Assembly (NCBI RefSeq): GCF_030160655.1
Contig: NZ_BSOT01000007.1
Coordinates: 1-64,000 of the forward strand
DNA from: Agaribacter marinus
GTDB lineage: Bacteria > Pseudomonadota > Gammaproteobacteria > Enterobacterales > Alteromonadaceae
Direction: 5' to 3'
DNA: 64,000 bases
Both the position numbers and the translations under genes were made by a program. A model generated the notes under the pieces. It had not been told where the DNA came from and made no database searches. It saw only the letters and a list, made by a program, of their open reading frames with translations. This document shows, piece by piece, positions 49,608 to 59,224 of this stretch (positions within the stretch are counted from its first letter, which is position 1; every line of letters starts with the position of its first letter).

Positions 49608-50393
49608 ATGAAAAAATACCTACCACTGTTTTTGATGTTAAGCAGTATATCAGCAGTTTGTGCCGCCACAGAGCTTAAAGGAACGCCAGATGAACTTAAG
49701 CGTTTCTTGCACCCCGATAAGCGCACTGTCAGCTTACATACAAATGTTGAACGTCGTGCATATGCAGATCAAGCGATAATCAGTGTGATTGTGAAAACAG
49801 AGGAAAAGTCGCTTTCTAAAGCGATGGACAAGAATGCTAGTCTCAGAAAAATACTGCGTGAAATGCTGGTGGCTAACGGGGTTGCGAATGAAAATATTCA
49901 AAATTCAAAATTTTCTTCTTCGCCTCAATATGGTTGGTTTGGAGATAAACCTAAGAGCTTTGAGGTGGTGAATCGAGTGGCAATTAAAATTAACTCTGAA
50001 GTTGGATTGCAGTCTTTAGCGAATATTGCAGATCAGTACGATGAAATGACTATTTCGGCAACTGAGTTCAAGCATACTAAGAAAGATGAACTATATTTGA
50101 GCTTAAAAGATGAAGCGATGAAGAAAATTTTGGCTGAAAAAGCCTATTACGAAAAAAATCTAAATGTGTCGCTAAGCGCAATCTATTTTCATGATAACGG
50201 CATTAGCCCTGTTAATACGCAAGGGGCAAGAGTATTAAGAAGTCGAGCATTAGCTGAAGCGAAAGGTTTGCGCCTTGAGCAGGAAGCTTCTTATGCCGAT
50301 ACTTCTACACAATATAAACCGCCGCAAAGCTCTTTTGAAGAAGTCGAGTACCATTTAAATATGCGCGTCGATTTTGAATTAGAAAGTAATTAG
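49608..50393 (+). CDS. SIMPL domain-containing periplasmic protein (DUF541)
   Basis: A 261-residue protein with a signal peptide (cleavage near VCA-AT, residue 20). The SIMPL/DUF541 core includes VERRAYADQAIISVIVKTEEKSLSKAM and a C-terminal RALAEAKGLRLEQEASY / HLNMRVDFEL region. Members are linked to envelope or oxidative stress, but their activity is not settled. GAGGA precedes the ATG. It is divergent from an ECF sigma/anti-sigma pair. Confidence 0.85.
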   Translation: MKKYLPLFLMLSSISAVCAATELKGTPDELKRFLHPDKRTVSLHTNVERRAYADQAIISVIVKTEEKSLSKAMDKNASLRKILREMLVANGVANENIQNSKFSSSPQYGWFGDKPKSFEVVNRVAIKINSEVGLQSLANIADQYDEMTISATEFKHTKKDELYLSLKDEAMKKILAEKAYYEKNLNVSLSAIYFHDNGISPVNTQGARVLRSRALAEAKGLRLEQEASYADTSTQYKPPQSSFEEVEYHLNMRVDFELESN

Positions 50394-50422
50394 ATGAATT
50401 CATAGTCGAATTATGCAAATCA

Positions 50423-50453
50423 TTTGAAGAGGCCCCTTAGGGGCTTCTTCAAA
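50423..50453. terminator. Bidirectional terminator-like hairpin
   Basis: A 14-bp stem TTTGAAGAGGCCCC / GGGGCTTCTTCAAA (one G-T) with a TTA loop, between the convergent SIMPL and BatD genes. The T-tracts are short. Confidence 0.7.
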
Positions 50454-50489
50454 TTTAAAAGAGTATCGTAAACCTTGCAAAGAGCTGCG

Positions 50490-52166
50490 CTATTGCGGAT
50501 AGAGGCGGGCAGTGGCTTGCGTTTTCTGTTGCAAATCTTCCCGCAGTTGAGAAAGTTTACTAAATAAATCATTTGTATTCAGTTCCCCTCCGGTTGTTGA
50601 ATATCGCGATGAGAGAAGCTCATCAAATGCCTTATATGAAGCAGTGCTATTTTCACTCAATCCTTCGGATGCTGATGCATATTGCTTTTTCGTTATTGTG
50701 TTGAGCCATGCACACAGCAAGTTGGGCAGTTTTCCTATTCTTCGTTGATGAATTGCGTTACTGAGATGTTCCCAAGCTATACCCTCATCATCATTACTGT
50801 TTTTAACCTGTTTTTCATGCAACGTCCCTTGCTTTGACTTGCTCAAGCCCAAGTACATCACGAGTATGAGTAAAACGGCACATATTGCTAGTAAGCTGAT
50901 ATGTAACCAATCTAAGATCCACAATATAGCGTTAGATTGAGGCTTCGTTGACACCGAACTCTCCGTATTTATATCAGTCGGAGAAACGTCAGTTTGTTCG
51001 GTATTTTCCTGGTGAATTTCTGCGCTATCATTCGCTGCAACATTTACTTTTTTTGCAGGAAGTACAGCAAATTCTGTTTCACCAGTCTTGACATTAAACC
51101 ACGGGACTCGGATTTCAGGCAGTATAAAGTCACCAGCACTTTCTGGGATGATGGCGACATTTTGTACAGTCTGCGCAATAAGTTTATTGTCTCTTTGAAC
51201 CGTCGCTTTTTGCGCTAGTTCAGGGTATGTTTTAAAGCTTGGGTGATAGTTTATATCAATATTAGGTAGTTGCTCTTCAATTAAGCCAAGTGCCGTCAGT
51301 GTGACTGTGTGCGTTATTGGTTCACCAGCGACCAGCGCGTCTTCACCGCCTTGCCATTCGTCTTGAATTTGTACCATTTCACTCGGCAACCAAGGGTAAG
51401 GGTAATTTGCAGGTATTGGCTGAACATTTATGGTTTGTGGAGGCCCAACTCGATTGATTGTTTTAGTGCGATTAAAATAAGCAAAACTTTGTCTGCTGCC
51501 ACTCAGCACGCGAGCCTCAAAAAGAGGGCTCTCAATTTCAAATGTACCACTTGATTGAGGAATAATGGCGAAGCTTCGCTCAACGATGCGATAGTTAATG
51601 CCGTTGATGAGTTCTTGATATTCTTTGTCGTCACCAACTTTTTCAATAATTGCACCAGCAAGTTGTGGCTCGCCTAGCGAGCCACTTTGTATATCACCAG
51701 CAAGATACAATTTGACTGTGTAAGTAATTTGCTGTTGTAAGTAGAGTTTGCTATTACTGACTGCTGTTGTGAGATAGAACTCTCGTGGACGATTAACATT
51801 TGCCGTCGCAGACACGACATCCATGTTAATCGCTTTACTGGTTTGGTTGCCTAACGTAAATGAAGGAATGGTGAATTTTCCCGTATTTTTAGGAAACAAG
51901 GTGACGCGCCAAGTCACTGAAGAAGACCGATTACCATTGATTATTTGGGTTGACTGACTAACTGAAGGAACACTGACGCGAAAGTTCTTCTCTAACACAG
52001 AAAAGTCAATGTCCTCCCGCGTAATATTTCCCGTTGCTGTCAACTGTAGTGTGAAAGATTCATTTTCTATAACAGGATTTTGGTCAACAGAGGCTACTAA
52101 ATTTGTAACGTCCGCAGTGCTTGAAAAAGCGCATATAAAACAAAGAGTAAAAAGCAAAAGTTTCAT
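50490..52166 (-). CDS. batD: BatD-type membrane protein
   Basis: A 558-residue protein with a signal peptide (cleavage near residue 18), tandem Ig-like domains (ASVDQNPVIENESFTLQLTATG ... TWRVTLFPKNTGKFTIPSFTL), a transmembrane helix near 425-445 (HISLLAICAVLLILVMYLGL) and a cytoplasmic tail. BatD (named from Bacteroides aerotolerance work) is found with BatA/BatB VWA proteins and MoxR. Last gene of the second MoxR operon. Confidence 0.88.
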   Translation of the reverse strand: MKLLLFTLCFICAFSSTADVTNLVASVDQNPVIENESFTLQLTATGNITREDIDFSVLEKNFRVSVPSVSQSTQIINGNRSSSVTWRVTLFPKNTGKFTIPSFTLGNQTSKAINMDVVSATANVNRPREFYLTTAVSNSKLYLQQQITYTVKLYLAGDIQSGSLGEPQLAGAIIEKVGDDKEYQELINGINYRIVERSFAIIPQSSGTFEIESPLFEARVLSGSRQSFAYFNRTKTINRVGPPQTINVQPIPANYPYPWLPSEMVQIQDEWQGGEDALVAGEPITHTVTLTALGLIEEQLPNIDINYHPSFKTYPELAQKATVQRDNKLIAQTVQNVAIIPESAGDFILPEIRVPWFNVKTGETEFAVLPAKKVNVAANDSAEIHQENTEQTDVSPTDINTESSVSTKPQSNAILWILDWLHISLLAICAVLLILVMYLGLSKSKQGTLHEKQVKNSNDDEGIAWEHLSNAIHQRRIGKLPNLLCAWLNTITKKQYASASEGLSENSTASYKAFDELLSSRYSTTGGELNTNDLFSKLSQLREDLQQKTQATARLYPQ

Positions 52167-52170
52167 TGTG

Positions 52171-54168
52171 TTACCATGTCTGTTGTTGCAAAACTGGCGC
52201 CCGATTTTGGCGACGAGTCTGAGATTCTAAAAGCATTTTTCGCTTCAATAAAAACGCAGGGTCATCTGGCACTTTATTCATTAGCATCTGCATTTTTTGG
52301 AGTTGTTCTCTTTCTTCGGGCGATAAATCTTTCGGATCTATTTGGCCTTCGATCACTGAGTCGGGGTTTTCTTCAATCGGTTCTTGACCCTCGACGGGTT
52401 GTTCAGTGGAGCTTTGTTTCGCATTCCCATTGTTACTGTTTTCATCTTGTGCTTGTTGCTCGTTTTGTTGCTGCTCACTTGAGCCATCTTGATTTTCTTC
52501 AGGCTTGTTGTCTTGCTCAGCGTTATTTTGCGCATTTTGTTGTTCTTGCGATTGGTTTTGCTGACCTTCTTGAGATTGTTGATCACTATGTTGACTATCG
52601 TCTTGGGACTGCTCCCCTTGTTGCTCTTGTTTTTGCTCATCGTTCTGTTGCTGGTTGTCGGCACCGTTGTCACTATCTTGATTTTGCTGTTGCTCTTGTT
52701 GTTGCTGCTCTTGTTGCTCTAACATAGCTTCTACAATCGCTTTGTTCTTTAGCGCATCTTCATGGTCGGGGGCCTCTTTTAGTACTGCATTATAAGCGTC
52801 CAATGCCTCCTCTAAACGTGTGAGTTTAGCTAAGGAATTTGCCTTATTATATTTATTTATAATGGCCTGCTCAGGTGAAGAAGCTTCTTGCTCTAGGGAT
52901 TCATATAAATCAAGTGCTCGCTCATAATCCCCTAGCTTATAGGCTGATGCTGCTTTCCAGCTAGGATCTTTAAATGTTAGTTGAGCATTGGCGTAATCTT
53001 CTTGATGATAAGCTATTTCTCCTTGTTGATTTGGATTAAGGAATAGCTTGTTCAGCAAAGACAATTCGTTAGTATCACTCATAGTCTTGGCTTTAGTGAT
53101 ATCATTTGCTAGTGTTTCTTGCGCGTAAATTGTGTCATTTGGTACAAAGGTAAGCCCAACAAAAAAGCATACTAGTACCCCTTTTCTAAAAAAGTAAGCG
53201 ACTAAAGGTAACAAGGCAATTGCGATATAAACCCCCATATCTTCCCAAACATCCCCAGTTGACAATTCATCAGTTTCTTTGGCATCTTTCGTTATTGGTT
53301 TTGATTCAATTACCATATCGTCTATATCTGAAGCCGTAGTCGTCATCCTCGTCACTTGACCTCTTACCGTGCTAAGTGCTTGTTGGATGTAATTTTCATT
53401 CGCACGTGGAATAACAATTTTTCCAGTAGAATCCTTTAACAGTGAACCATCAGCCATTTTGATGGGGGCACCGTCTTTAGTGCCAACGATTAATGAAGAT
53501 ACTTTGTATTGGCTATTGGCTAGTTCTTCTTGTAGTAATTCGATATCTCGATATTCAATGCCGTCTGTTATCCAGTAAATTTCACCTTCTTGATAACCAG
53601 CGTTTACGAGTAATTCCTTTGCTTTATCAAATGCTACAAGTGGATTACTGCCTTGTACAGGCATGATTTCAGGAGATAAACTAGGTATTAAGTTTTGTAA
53701 ATTAGCAATATCATCCGTTAACGGACTAATGATAAAAGCGTCCCCAGCATAAGCTATTAGGCCTATTTCTCCCTCTTGTATCGATTCAAGTAAATCCAAA
53801 CTCTTAAATTTGGCGCGAGTAAGCCGATCCGGTGAAATGTCTGTTGCTCGCATAGACATAGACATGTCTATAATTACTACTTTTCCTACCTGTGTTTGAT
53901 AGACGGGTTGAGGCAATTTCTCCCAACTAGGGCCTGCAAGACCAACGGCGCTTAAAATCCATACTAATCCAAGTAACCAATAAGTATAATTGTCGCTAGA
54001 CTTAGAGTTTTCTTCAATTTGATGCCGTTGCAAATGTGCAGGCAACAGATTTCGCCAAGCTGTTTGTCGGCGCCGTACTTTCATTAACAATAGACACAAC
54101 AGTGGTAGTAAAACGATAGCGAGTAAAAAATACGGCCGAATAAAGTGTAGTTGAGCAAAATCAATCAT
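52171..54168 (-). CDS. BatB/BatC-type VWA-TPR protein with Gln-rich region
   Basis: A 665-residue protein. It has N-terminal helices (~13-30, 60-78), a VWA domain with the MIDAS-like DMSMSM, and a further helix near 310-350. TPR repeats (~380-490) are followed by a low-complexity Gln/Glu/Asn/Asp/Ser tract (~490-635) and a short basic end. It looks like BatB fused to a BatC-like TPR part. It overlaps BatA by 8 bases. The Q-rich DNA gives long antisense frames that are not genes. Confidence 0.9.
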   Translation of the reverse strand: MIDFAQLHFIRPYFLLAIVLLPLLCLLLMKVRRRQTAWRNLLPAHLQRHQIEENSKSSDNYTYWLLGLVWILSAVGLAGPSWEKLPQPVYQTQVGKVVIIDMSMSMRATDISPDRLTRAKFKSLDLLESIQEGEIGLIAYAGDAFIISPLTDDIANLQNLIPSLSPEIMPVQGSNPLVAFDKAKELLVNAGYQEGEIYWITDGIEYRDIELLQEELANSQYKVSSLIVGTKDGAPIKMADGSLLKDSTGKIVIPRANENYIQQALSTVRGQVTRMTTTASDIDDMVIESKPITKDAKETDELSTGDVWEDMGVYIAIALLPLVAYFFRKGVLVCFFVGLTFVPNDTIYAQETLANDITKAKTMSDTNELSLLNKLFLNPNQQGEIAYHQEDYANAQLTFKDPSWKAASAYKLGDYERALDLYESLEQEASSPEQAIINKYNKANSLAKLTRLEEALDAYNAVLKEAPDHEDALKNKAIVEAMLEQQEQQQQEQQQNQDSDNGADNQQQNDEQKQEQQGEQSQDDSQHSDQQSQEGQQNQSQEQQNAQNNAEQDNKPEENQDGSSEQQQNEQQAQDENSNNGNAKQSSTEQPVEGQEPIEENPDSVIEGQIDPKDLSPEEREQLQKMQMLMNKVPDDPAFLLKRKMLLESQTRRQNRAPVLQQQTW

Positions 54169-55156
54169 TGGTTTTACCCCTTTTTACAATTGAATGCACC
54201 GCAACAAAGATGGCAAATATTGCACTCATAAGTAAGGCCAAACCCATTGGATAAAAATATAGCGCAGTTTGAGGCCGCATTTGTTGGGTGCCTTCTTCAA
54301 TCGGTTCGAGTGCATCTAGCTGGCGATATATGTTGATCAATGATTCGGTGTCAGTCGCTCTAAAAAACTGGCCGCCGGTTTCTTCTGCGATTTGATTTAA
54401 GGTTGCTTCGTCAAAGCTTGCACCACTTTGCATAGTAAAGCCAAACATATCTCGTTGGTTACTGCCAACACCAATGGTATAAATAGTGACTTCGTTATCT
54501 TTCGCTAGGGACAATGCTTGCTCAGGAGAAATATTACCTGCAGTATTTCTGCCGTCAGTTAACAAAATTAACACGCGGTTAGATTTTTCTCGTTGCCTAA
54601 AACGCTTCACAGCCAAACCTATTGCGTCACCTATGGCGGTATTGTCTCCCACTAGTCCAATCACTGATTCTTTAAGGAGAGTCTCTACTGTCGGGCGATC
54701 AAATGTTAGCGGCGCTTGCAAATATGCGGTATCAGCAAATAAAATAAGCCCTAAGCGATCGCCTACTCTTCGTGAGATAAAGTCTGACAATACGTATTTT
54801 ATCATGGTTAAACGATTCACCGCTTGCGCGTTTACCACCATATCTCTAGCTTTCATGCTACCAGACAAATCGACAGCCACCATGAGATCTCTGCCTTCGG
54901 TGGGAATTGCAATGGGTTCACCAAGCCACTGCGGACGGGCTGACGCGGTTACAAGGAGCAGCCAAAGTAGCGCCATTAAAAATAAATTTACTTTAGCGTA
55001 TGATTGCTTGGACACTTGAGATGGTCCCAATTGTATTGGAAAAGGCACTTTTAACGCGGCGCTACTTTGCTTATTTTCTTTTGCCGGGAAGAGCAAATAA
55101 ACCAATAAGGGTAACGGCAAGGCCAAAAACATGAGTGGCCAAACAAATTCAAACAC
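54161..55156 (-). CDS. batA: BatA-type VWA domain protein
   Basis: A 331-residue membrane protein. Helices at both ends (~5-25, 55-75 and ~305-325) flank a VWA domain with a complete MIDAS (AVDLSGSMKARDM, LLTDGRNTAG, TIGVG). Such proteins bind metals and partners and are thought to be loaded by MoxR. Shares 1 base with DUF4381. Confidence 0.93.
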   Translation of the reverse strand: MFEFVWPLMFLALPLPLLVYLLFPAKENKQSSAALKVPFPIQLGPSQVSKQSYAKVNLFLMALLWLLLVTASARPQWLGEPIAIPTEGRDLMVAVDLSGSMKARDMVVNAQAVNRLTMIKYVLSDFISRRVGDRLGLILFADTAYLQAPLTFDRPTVETLLKESVIGLVGDNTAIGDAIGLAVKRFRQREKSNRVLILLTDGRNTAGNISPEQALSLAKDNEVTIYTIGVGSNQRDMFGFTMQSGASFDEATLNQIAEETGGQFFRATDTESLINIYRQLDALEPIEEGTQQMRPQTALYFYPMGLALLMSAIFAIFVAVHSIVKRGKTND

Positions 55157-55653
55157 TATTTGCCCTCGCTTTTTATTGATTCATAACTAAATGCCGGAAG
55201 CTCCAATTGTAACCATTTTATCGCTGCACTTTTTATTTCAGCAGGCGACGGCAGTTCGTTAACCTGAGCGGTATACAATGATTCATGCAACGCATATAGA
55301 GTATTCGCTAGTTCCGGTTTAGTTACACTTGATTTTCCTGAATGCAGTAAGGTTTCCCATTGTTTAGAATGCCATGATGTGATTGTTTCATTCGGTAAAT
55401 AGTGCTGAATAGTAAGCTTCAAAATGTGTTGCATTGACAACGAGAACGTTGACGATTGCTCATCAAGTGCTTGAATTTGACGAATGGCTTCATTACGTGT
55501 TTTTCTCTTATTGCGGTATTTAATAATCGATACACTTAGTAGAATTACTAATAAAATCATAGCCACAAGTAATACCCAATATCCTGTTGCTAGCGGCCAC
55601 CAGGAGACGGCATCAGGTGTCTGTATATCAGAGAGTTGATCGAGTGGATTCAT
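55156..55653 (-). CDS. DUF4381 domain-containing protein
   Basis: A 165-residue protein with one helix (~23-45, WVLLVAMILLVILLSVSII after ATGY) and a cytoplasmic helical domain. The opening LSDIQTPDAVSWWPLATGYW is typical of DUF4381. Function unknown; it lies between DUF58 and BatA, its usual place. Confidence 0.88.
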   Translation of the reverse strand: MNPLDQLSDIQTPDAVSWWPLATGYWVLLVAMILLVILLSVSIIKYRNKRKTRNEAIRQIQALDEQSSTFSLSMQHILKLTIQHYLPNETITSWHSKQWETLLHSGKSSVTKPELANTLYALHESLYTAQVNELPSPAEIKSAAIKWLQLELPAFSYESIKSEGK

Positions 55654-56618
55654 ATAAGCTCTCCTGCGACAAAACCGTTGCGACTAAAGGATAGTTGGTC
55701 CTCCAATATGTCACCACAAGAAATGGTTCTTAGTTCTGTTTTTAATTGCAGAAATTGCTCTTTTAAGAGTCTTGTCCTCGCGAGTTGCCGTGTTTGGTAG
55801 TCCGTGGCACTTTTATCATCACCTACAACGATGGACTGAAGGTTATTCCCATCGGTTACTTGTAGCGTTTGTTTCATTGTTGATTTGGGCAGTGAAAACT
55901 CAAATGGATCATAAATTAGGTTTGCTTTTAATTCGCAATGTCTTGCGAGGTTTCCTAGGCGATCAAAGTGCTCGTCTGTAAAGTAGTGAAAATCGCTAAT
56001 AAGGTGAATAAGGCTGCCAGGTTTGGCAATATGTTGTAGTCGGTTTAATGCATTTAAGGTGTTTTCTTGTGCATTGGACATCTTATTATCTTGGAGTTCT
56101 ATTAATTGATTAATAATGAATAATGCAGCTTTGCTTTGTGCTTTAGGCTTGCATTCAATGTCAATATCATTTTTGAATATAACCGCACCAAGCTTGTCGC
56201 CTCGGCGCACGGCTGCCCAGCCAACTAGACTTGCCAGGTGTGCTGCTTGAACGCTTTTATATAACAATTGCGTACCAAACTGCATGCTGGTACTTTGGTC
56301 GACAAACAGAAATACTGGCCGCTCTCGTTCCTCTCTGAATACTTTAGTGTGAGGCTTTCCTGTTCTTGCGGTAACGCGCCAATCAATACTTCTGATGTCA
56401 TCACCCGCTTGATAATATCGGGCTTCGTCAAACTCCATGCCGCGCCCTTTAAAGGCAGAACGCTCTCCACCGCTTTGCAGGTTTTTACTGCGCTTTTCAG
56501 GAGACAAACGAAACTGTGCAGCAATCGTACGATACCTGACGAGTTCGTCCAGCGTCAGTTGAATACCGTCGGAAGATAGTTGTTTTAAGTAAGTCTGTAT
56601 TTCTGATACTGCTAACAT
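55650..56618 (-). CDS. DUF58 domain-containing protein (second copy)
   Basis: A 322-residue soluble protein without the N-terminal helices of the first copy (20041-21372). The core is GRGMEFDEARYYQAGDDIRSIDWRVTARTGKPHTKVFREERE, leading into FLFVDQSTSM. It follows MoxR with a 17-base gap and overlaps DUF4381 by 4 bases. Confidence 0.93.
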   Translation of the reverse strand: MLAVSEIQTYLKQLSSDGIQLTLDELVRYRTIAAQFRLSPEKRSKNLQSGGERSAFKGRGMEFDEARYYQAGDDIRSIDWRVTARTGKPHTKVFREERERPVFLFVDQSTSMQFGTQLLYKSVQAAHLASLVGWAAVRRGDKLGAVIFKNDIDIECKPKAQSKAALFIINQLIELQDNKMSNAQENTLNALNRLQHIAKPGSLIHLISDFHYFTDEHFDRLGNLARHCELKANLIYDPFEFSLPKSTMKQTLQVTDGNNLQSIVVGDDKSATDYQTRQLARTRLLKEQFLQLKTELRTISCGDILEDQLSFSRNGFVAGELI

Positions 56619-56635
56619 ACGGAATCAATAATTAT

Positions 56636-57604
56636 CTATGGCACAGGAACTAACTGTTTTATTTGCTCAATCACGTGATTTCCCGTGATCCCTTTCGCTT
56701 GTGCTTGATAACTCAATATTAAGCGGTGGCGCAGTACGTTGTTAGTGACTGCTTGCACGTCATCAGGGCTCACAAAGTCGCGACCGCTCAGCCAAGCATG
56801 AGCCCTTGCGCATCGCTCAAGTGCTATGGTTGCTCTAGGGCTTACGCCAATATCGATATACGACGCTAATTCTTCCGAGTAGCTTTCTGGACGTCGTGTC
56901 GCGATGACCAGTTGTACGATGTATGCCTCAATAGCTTCAGATAAATGTACATCTAATACGGCTTTTCGAGCTATCTTAATATCTAGTTGAGAAAGTTTTT
57001 CTACGCCTTTGGCTAAACGACCAGTGAGATCACCGATAGATTCGCCTCGTGTAAGGCGTAAAATATTTAATTCGGTGTCTGCGTCTGGGTAATCGATTTC
57101 GACATGCATTAAGAAACGGTCAAGCTGGGCTTCAGGCAAAGGGTATGTGCCTTCTTGCTCAAGTGGATTTTGGGTCGCCATTACCAAAAATAATTCGGGT
57201 AGCGGGTAGGTATTTCCGCCAACGGTTATTTGTCGCTCAGCCATCGCTTCCAACAAGGCCGCTTGCACTTTAGCTGGCGCTCGGTTTATTTCATCAGCCA
57301 GAATTAAGTTATGGAATAGTGGTCCCTTTTGGAAAACAAACTCGCCAGTTTCAGGTCTGTAAATATCAGTACCGGTTAAATCGGCAGGCAATAAGTCTGG
57401 CGTAAATTGTACTCTGTGGAAATTGGCGTCAATACCGTCGGAAAGACTATTGATTGCACGTGTTTTGGCTAATCCTGGTGGGCCTTCCACCAATAGGTGT
57501 CCATCAGCAAGTAAAGCAATCATAATACTCTTGGTTAAATGTTGCTGTCCGATCACTTGACTATCAAGGTGTTTTAAAAGTGTTTGAATCTGATTTACTG
57601 CCAT
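56636..57604 (-). CDS. MoxR family AAA+ ATPase (second copy)
   Basis: A 322-residue ATPase. Walker A is EGPPGLAKTRA, Walker B LADEINRAP, sensor MATQNPLEQEGTYPLPEAQLDRF. It is the first gene of the Bat-type operon MoxR-DUF58-DUF4381-BatA-BatB/C-BatD. It differs from the first MoxR, so the two operons are separate systems, not a recent duplication. Confidence 0.95.
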   Translation of the reverse strand: MAVNQIQTLLKHLDSQVIGQQHLTKSIMIALLADGHLLVEGPPGLAKTRAINSLSDGIDANFHRVQFTPDLLPADLTGTDIYRPETGEFVFQKGPLFHNLILADEINRAPAKVQAALLEAMAERQITVGGNTYPLPELFLVMATQNPLEQEGTYPLPEAQLDRFLMHVEIDYPDADTELNILRLTRGESIGDLTGRLAKGVEKLSQLDIKIARKAVLDVHLSEAIEAYIVQLVIATRRPESYSEELASYIDIGVSPRATIALERCARAHAWLSGRDFVSPDDVQAVTNNVLRHRLILSYQAQAKGITGNHVIEQIKQLVPVP

Positions 57605-57913
57605 GTTGTTCCCGAATGTTTAAATTCTGATAAACGCTGAGTTTGCAATGTTGAAACGTTATCTTCTCAAAATTGCATTTATTTTTTGCGCATAGTGCTA
57701 CCGTTTAAAAGCGCGTTATATATTACAGTGCGTATGTGACTGTTTTTTTTATAATAGGTTCGATTATCCATACATCAACTACTATGCTTGTATTTTTAAT
57801 GAATCATTTGCCTTTTTGAGGGTTATTTGTTTAAATCACAGTGGTGGTCAGACCAGATTTGCCGTTAAATTTTTTCTAAAACGGCATTTACTTTACTTGT
57901 TAAAGGAAAAAAG
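57605..57913. other. Intergenic region between MoxR and fadI
   Basis: 309 bases between divergent genes. It holds the fadIJ control region with a FadR-like site (57842-57858) and AT-rich promoter-like segments. No further gene is seen. Confidence 0.7.
57842..57858 (+). promoter_or_regulatory. FadR-like operator of fadIJ
   Basis: TGGTGGTCAGACCAGAT contains the perfect core TGGTC-A-GACCA. It matches the E. coli FadR consensus AACTGGTCNGACCAGTT at 12 of 16 fixed positions. It lies 55 bases before fadI, where FadR would repress fatty-acid degradation until acyl-CoA appears. Confidence 0.6.
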
Positions 57914-59224
57914 ATGTCGAAGAAACAAGAGCTTAAAACGAAGTCGGGCGATCGAATAGCGATCGTTGATGGCTTACGTACGCCGTTTGCTAAAATGGCG
58001 ACGTATTTTCACGGTGTTCCTGCCGTTGATCTTGGAAAAATGGTTGTTAACGAATTACTTATCCGCAACGACATCTCGCCAGAAATAATTGAGCAAGTGG
58101 TTTATGGGCAAGTCGTTCAGATGCCCGAAGCGCCGAATATTGCCAGAGAAATTGTTCTGGGTACGGGGATGCATGTGCATACTGATGCTTACAGCGTGTC
58201 ACGTGCTTGTGCGACAAGCTTTCAGTCCACTGTAAACATAGCTGAATCGATGCTTGTTGGGAATATTGACGCGGGTATTGCTGGTGGTGCGGATTCAACC
58301 TCTGTGTCACCAATCGGCGTATCTAAAAATTTAGCGAGAGCATTGGTTGATTTACAAAAGACTAAAACCTTAGGGCAGCGTTTAAGTATTTTTAAACGTC
58401 TAGGCTTAAAAGACCTATTGCCCGTACCTCCAGCGGTTGCAGAGTATTCCACCGGTTTGTCTATGGGGCAAACTGCAGAGCAGATGGCAAAGTCACACAG
58501 TATTTCACGTACTGAGCAAGATGCTCTGGCTCATCGTTCTCACTCATTGGCGGCAGAAAATTGGAATGCTGGCAATTTAGATAGTGAAGTCATGACTGCA
58601 TACGCTGAACCATACAAAGGCGCGCTGGGTAAAGACAATAATGTTCGCTTTGACTCTGTACTTGAAGGCTATGCAAAGCTGCGTCCAGTATTTGATAAAA
58701 AGCATGGTTCTGTTACTGCTGCAAATGCAACGCCACTGACTGACGGCGCTTCGGCAGTTGTGATGATGACAGAAAGCAAAGCCAAATCATTGGGCTACAA
58801 ACCACTTGGATACCTGAAGAGTTATGCGTTTTCGGCCATAGATGTTTGGGAAGATATGTTAATGGGACCGAGTTATGCAACGCCTATCGCGCTTGAACGA
58901 GCAGGTATGAATTTACAAGATCTCACGCTAATTGAAATGCATGAAGCGTTTGCCGCGCAAACACTTTCTAATGTCAAAATGTTTGCGAGTGAAACCTTTG
59001 CAAAAGAAAAACTAGGGAGAAGCAAGGCTATTGGCGAAATTGATATGGATAAATTTAACGTGATGGGTAGCTCACTCGCATATGGTCATCCATTTGCTGC
59101 AACGGGCACGCGTATGATTACTCAAATGTTAAATGAACTGAATCGACGCGGCGGAGGAACAGGATTACTGACTGCCTGCGCTGCCGGTGGTTTAGGGGCG
59201 GCAATGATCGTGGAGACTGAATAA
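57914..59224 (+). CDS. fadI: Acetyl-CoA C-acyltransferase FadI (beta-oxidation)
   Basis: Thiolase of the FadIJ complex (436 residues). The catalytic Cys is in [11 protein letters not shown], with MHEAFAAQ and [11 protein letters not shown] (His), and a second Cys in [19 protein letters not shown] precedes the ATG. It overlaps fadJ by 1 base and forms an operon with it. Confidence 0.95.
   Translation: MSKKQELKTKSGDRIAIVDGLRTPFAKMATYFHGVPAVDLGKMVVNELLIRNDISPEIIEQVVYGQVVQMPEAPNIAREIVLGTGMHVHTDAYSVSRACATSFQSTVNIAESMLVGNIDAGIAGGADSTSVSPIGVSKNLARALVDLQKTKTLGQRLSIFKRLGLKDLLPVPPAVAEYSTGLSMGQTAEQMAKSHSISRTEQDALAHRSHSLAAENWNAGNLDSEVMTAYAEPYKGALGKDNNVRFDSVLEGYAKLRPVFDKKHGSVTAANATPLTDGASAVVMMTESKAKSLGYKPLGYLKSYAFSAIDVWEDMLMGPSYATPIALERAGMNLQDLTLIEMHEAFAAQTLSNVKMFASETFAKEKLGRSKAIGEIDMDKFNVMGSSLAYGHPFAATGTRMITQMLNELNRRGGGTGLLTACAAGGLGAAMIVETE

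Noticed and set aside
52176-52727. Plus-strand frames with long Leu/Val runs (52176-52727, 52489-52722)
   Set aside because: Antisense of the Gln-rich repeat region; composition is an artefact of reversed CAA/CAG repeats.
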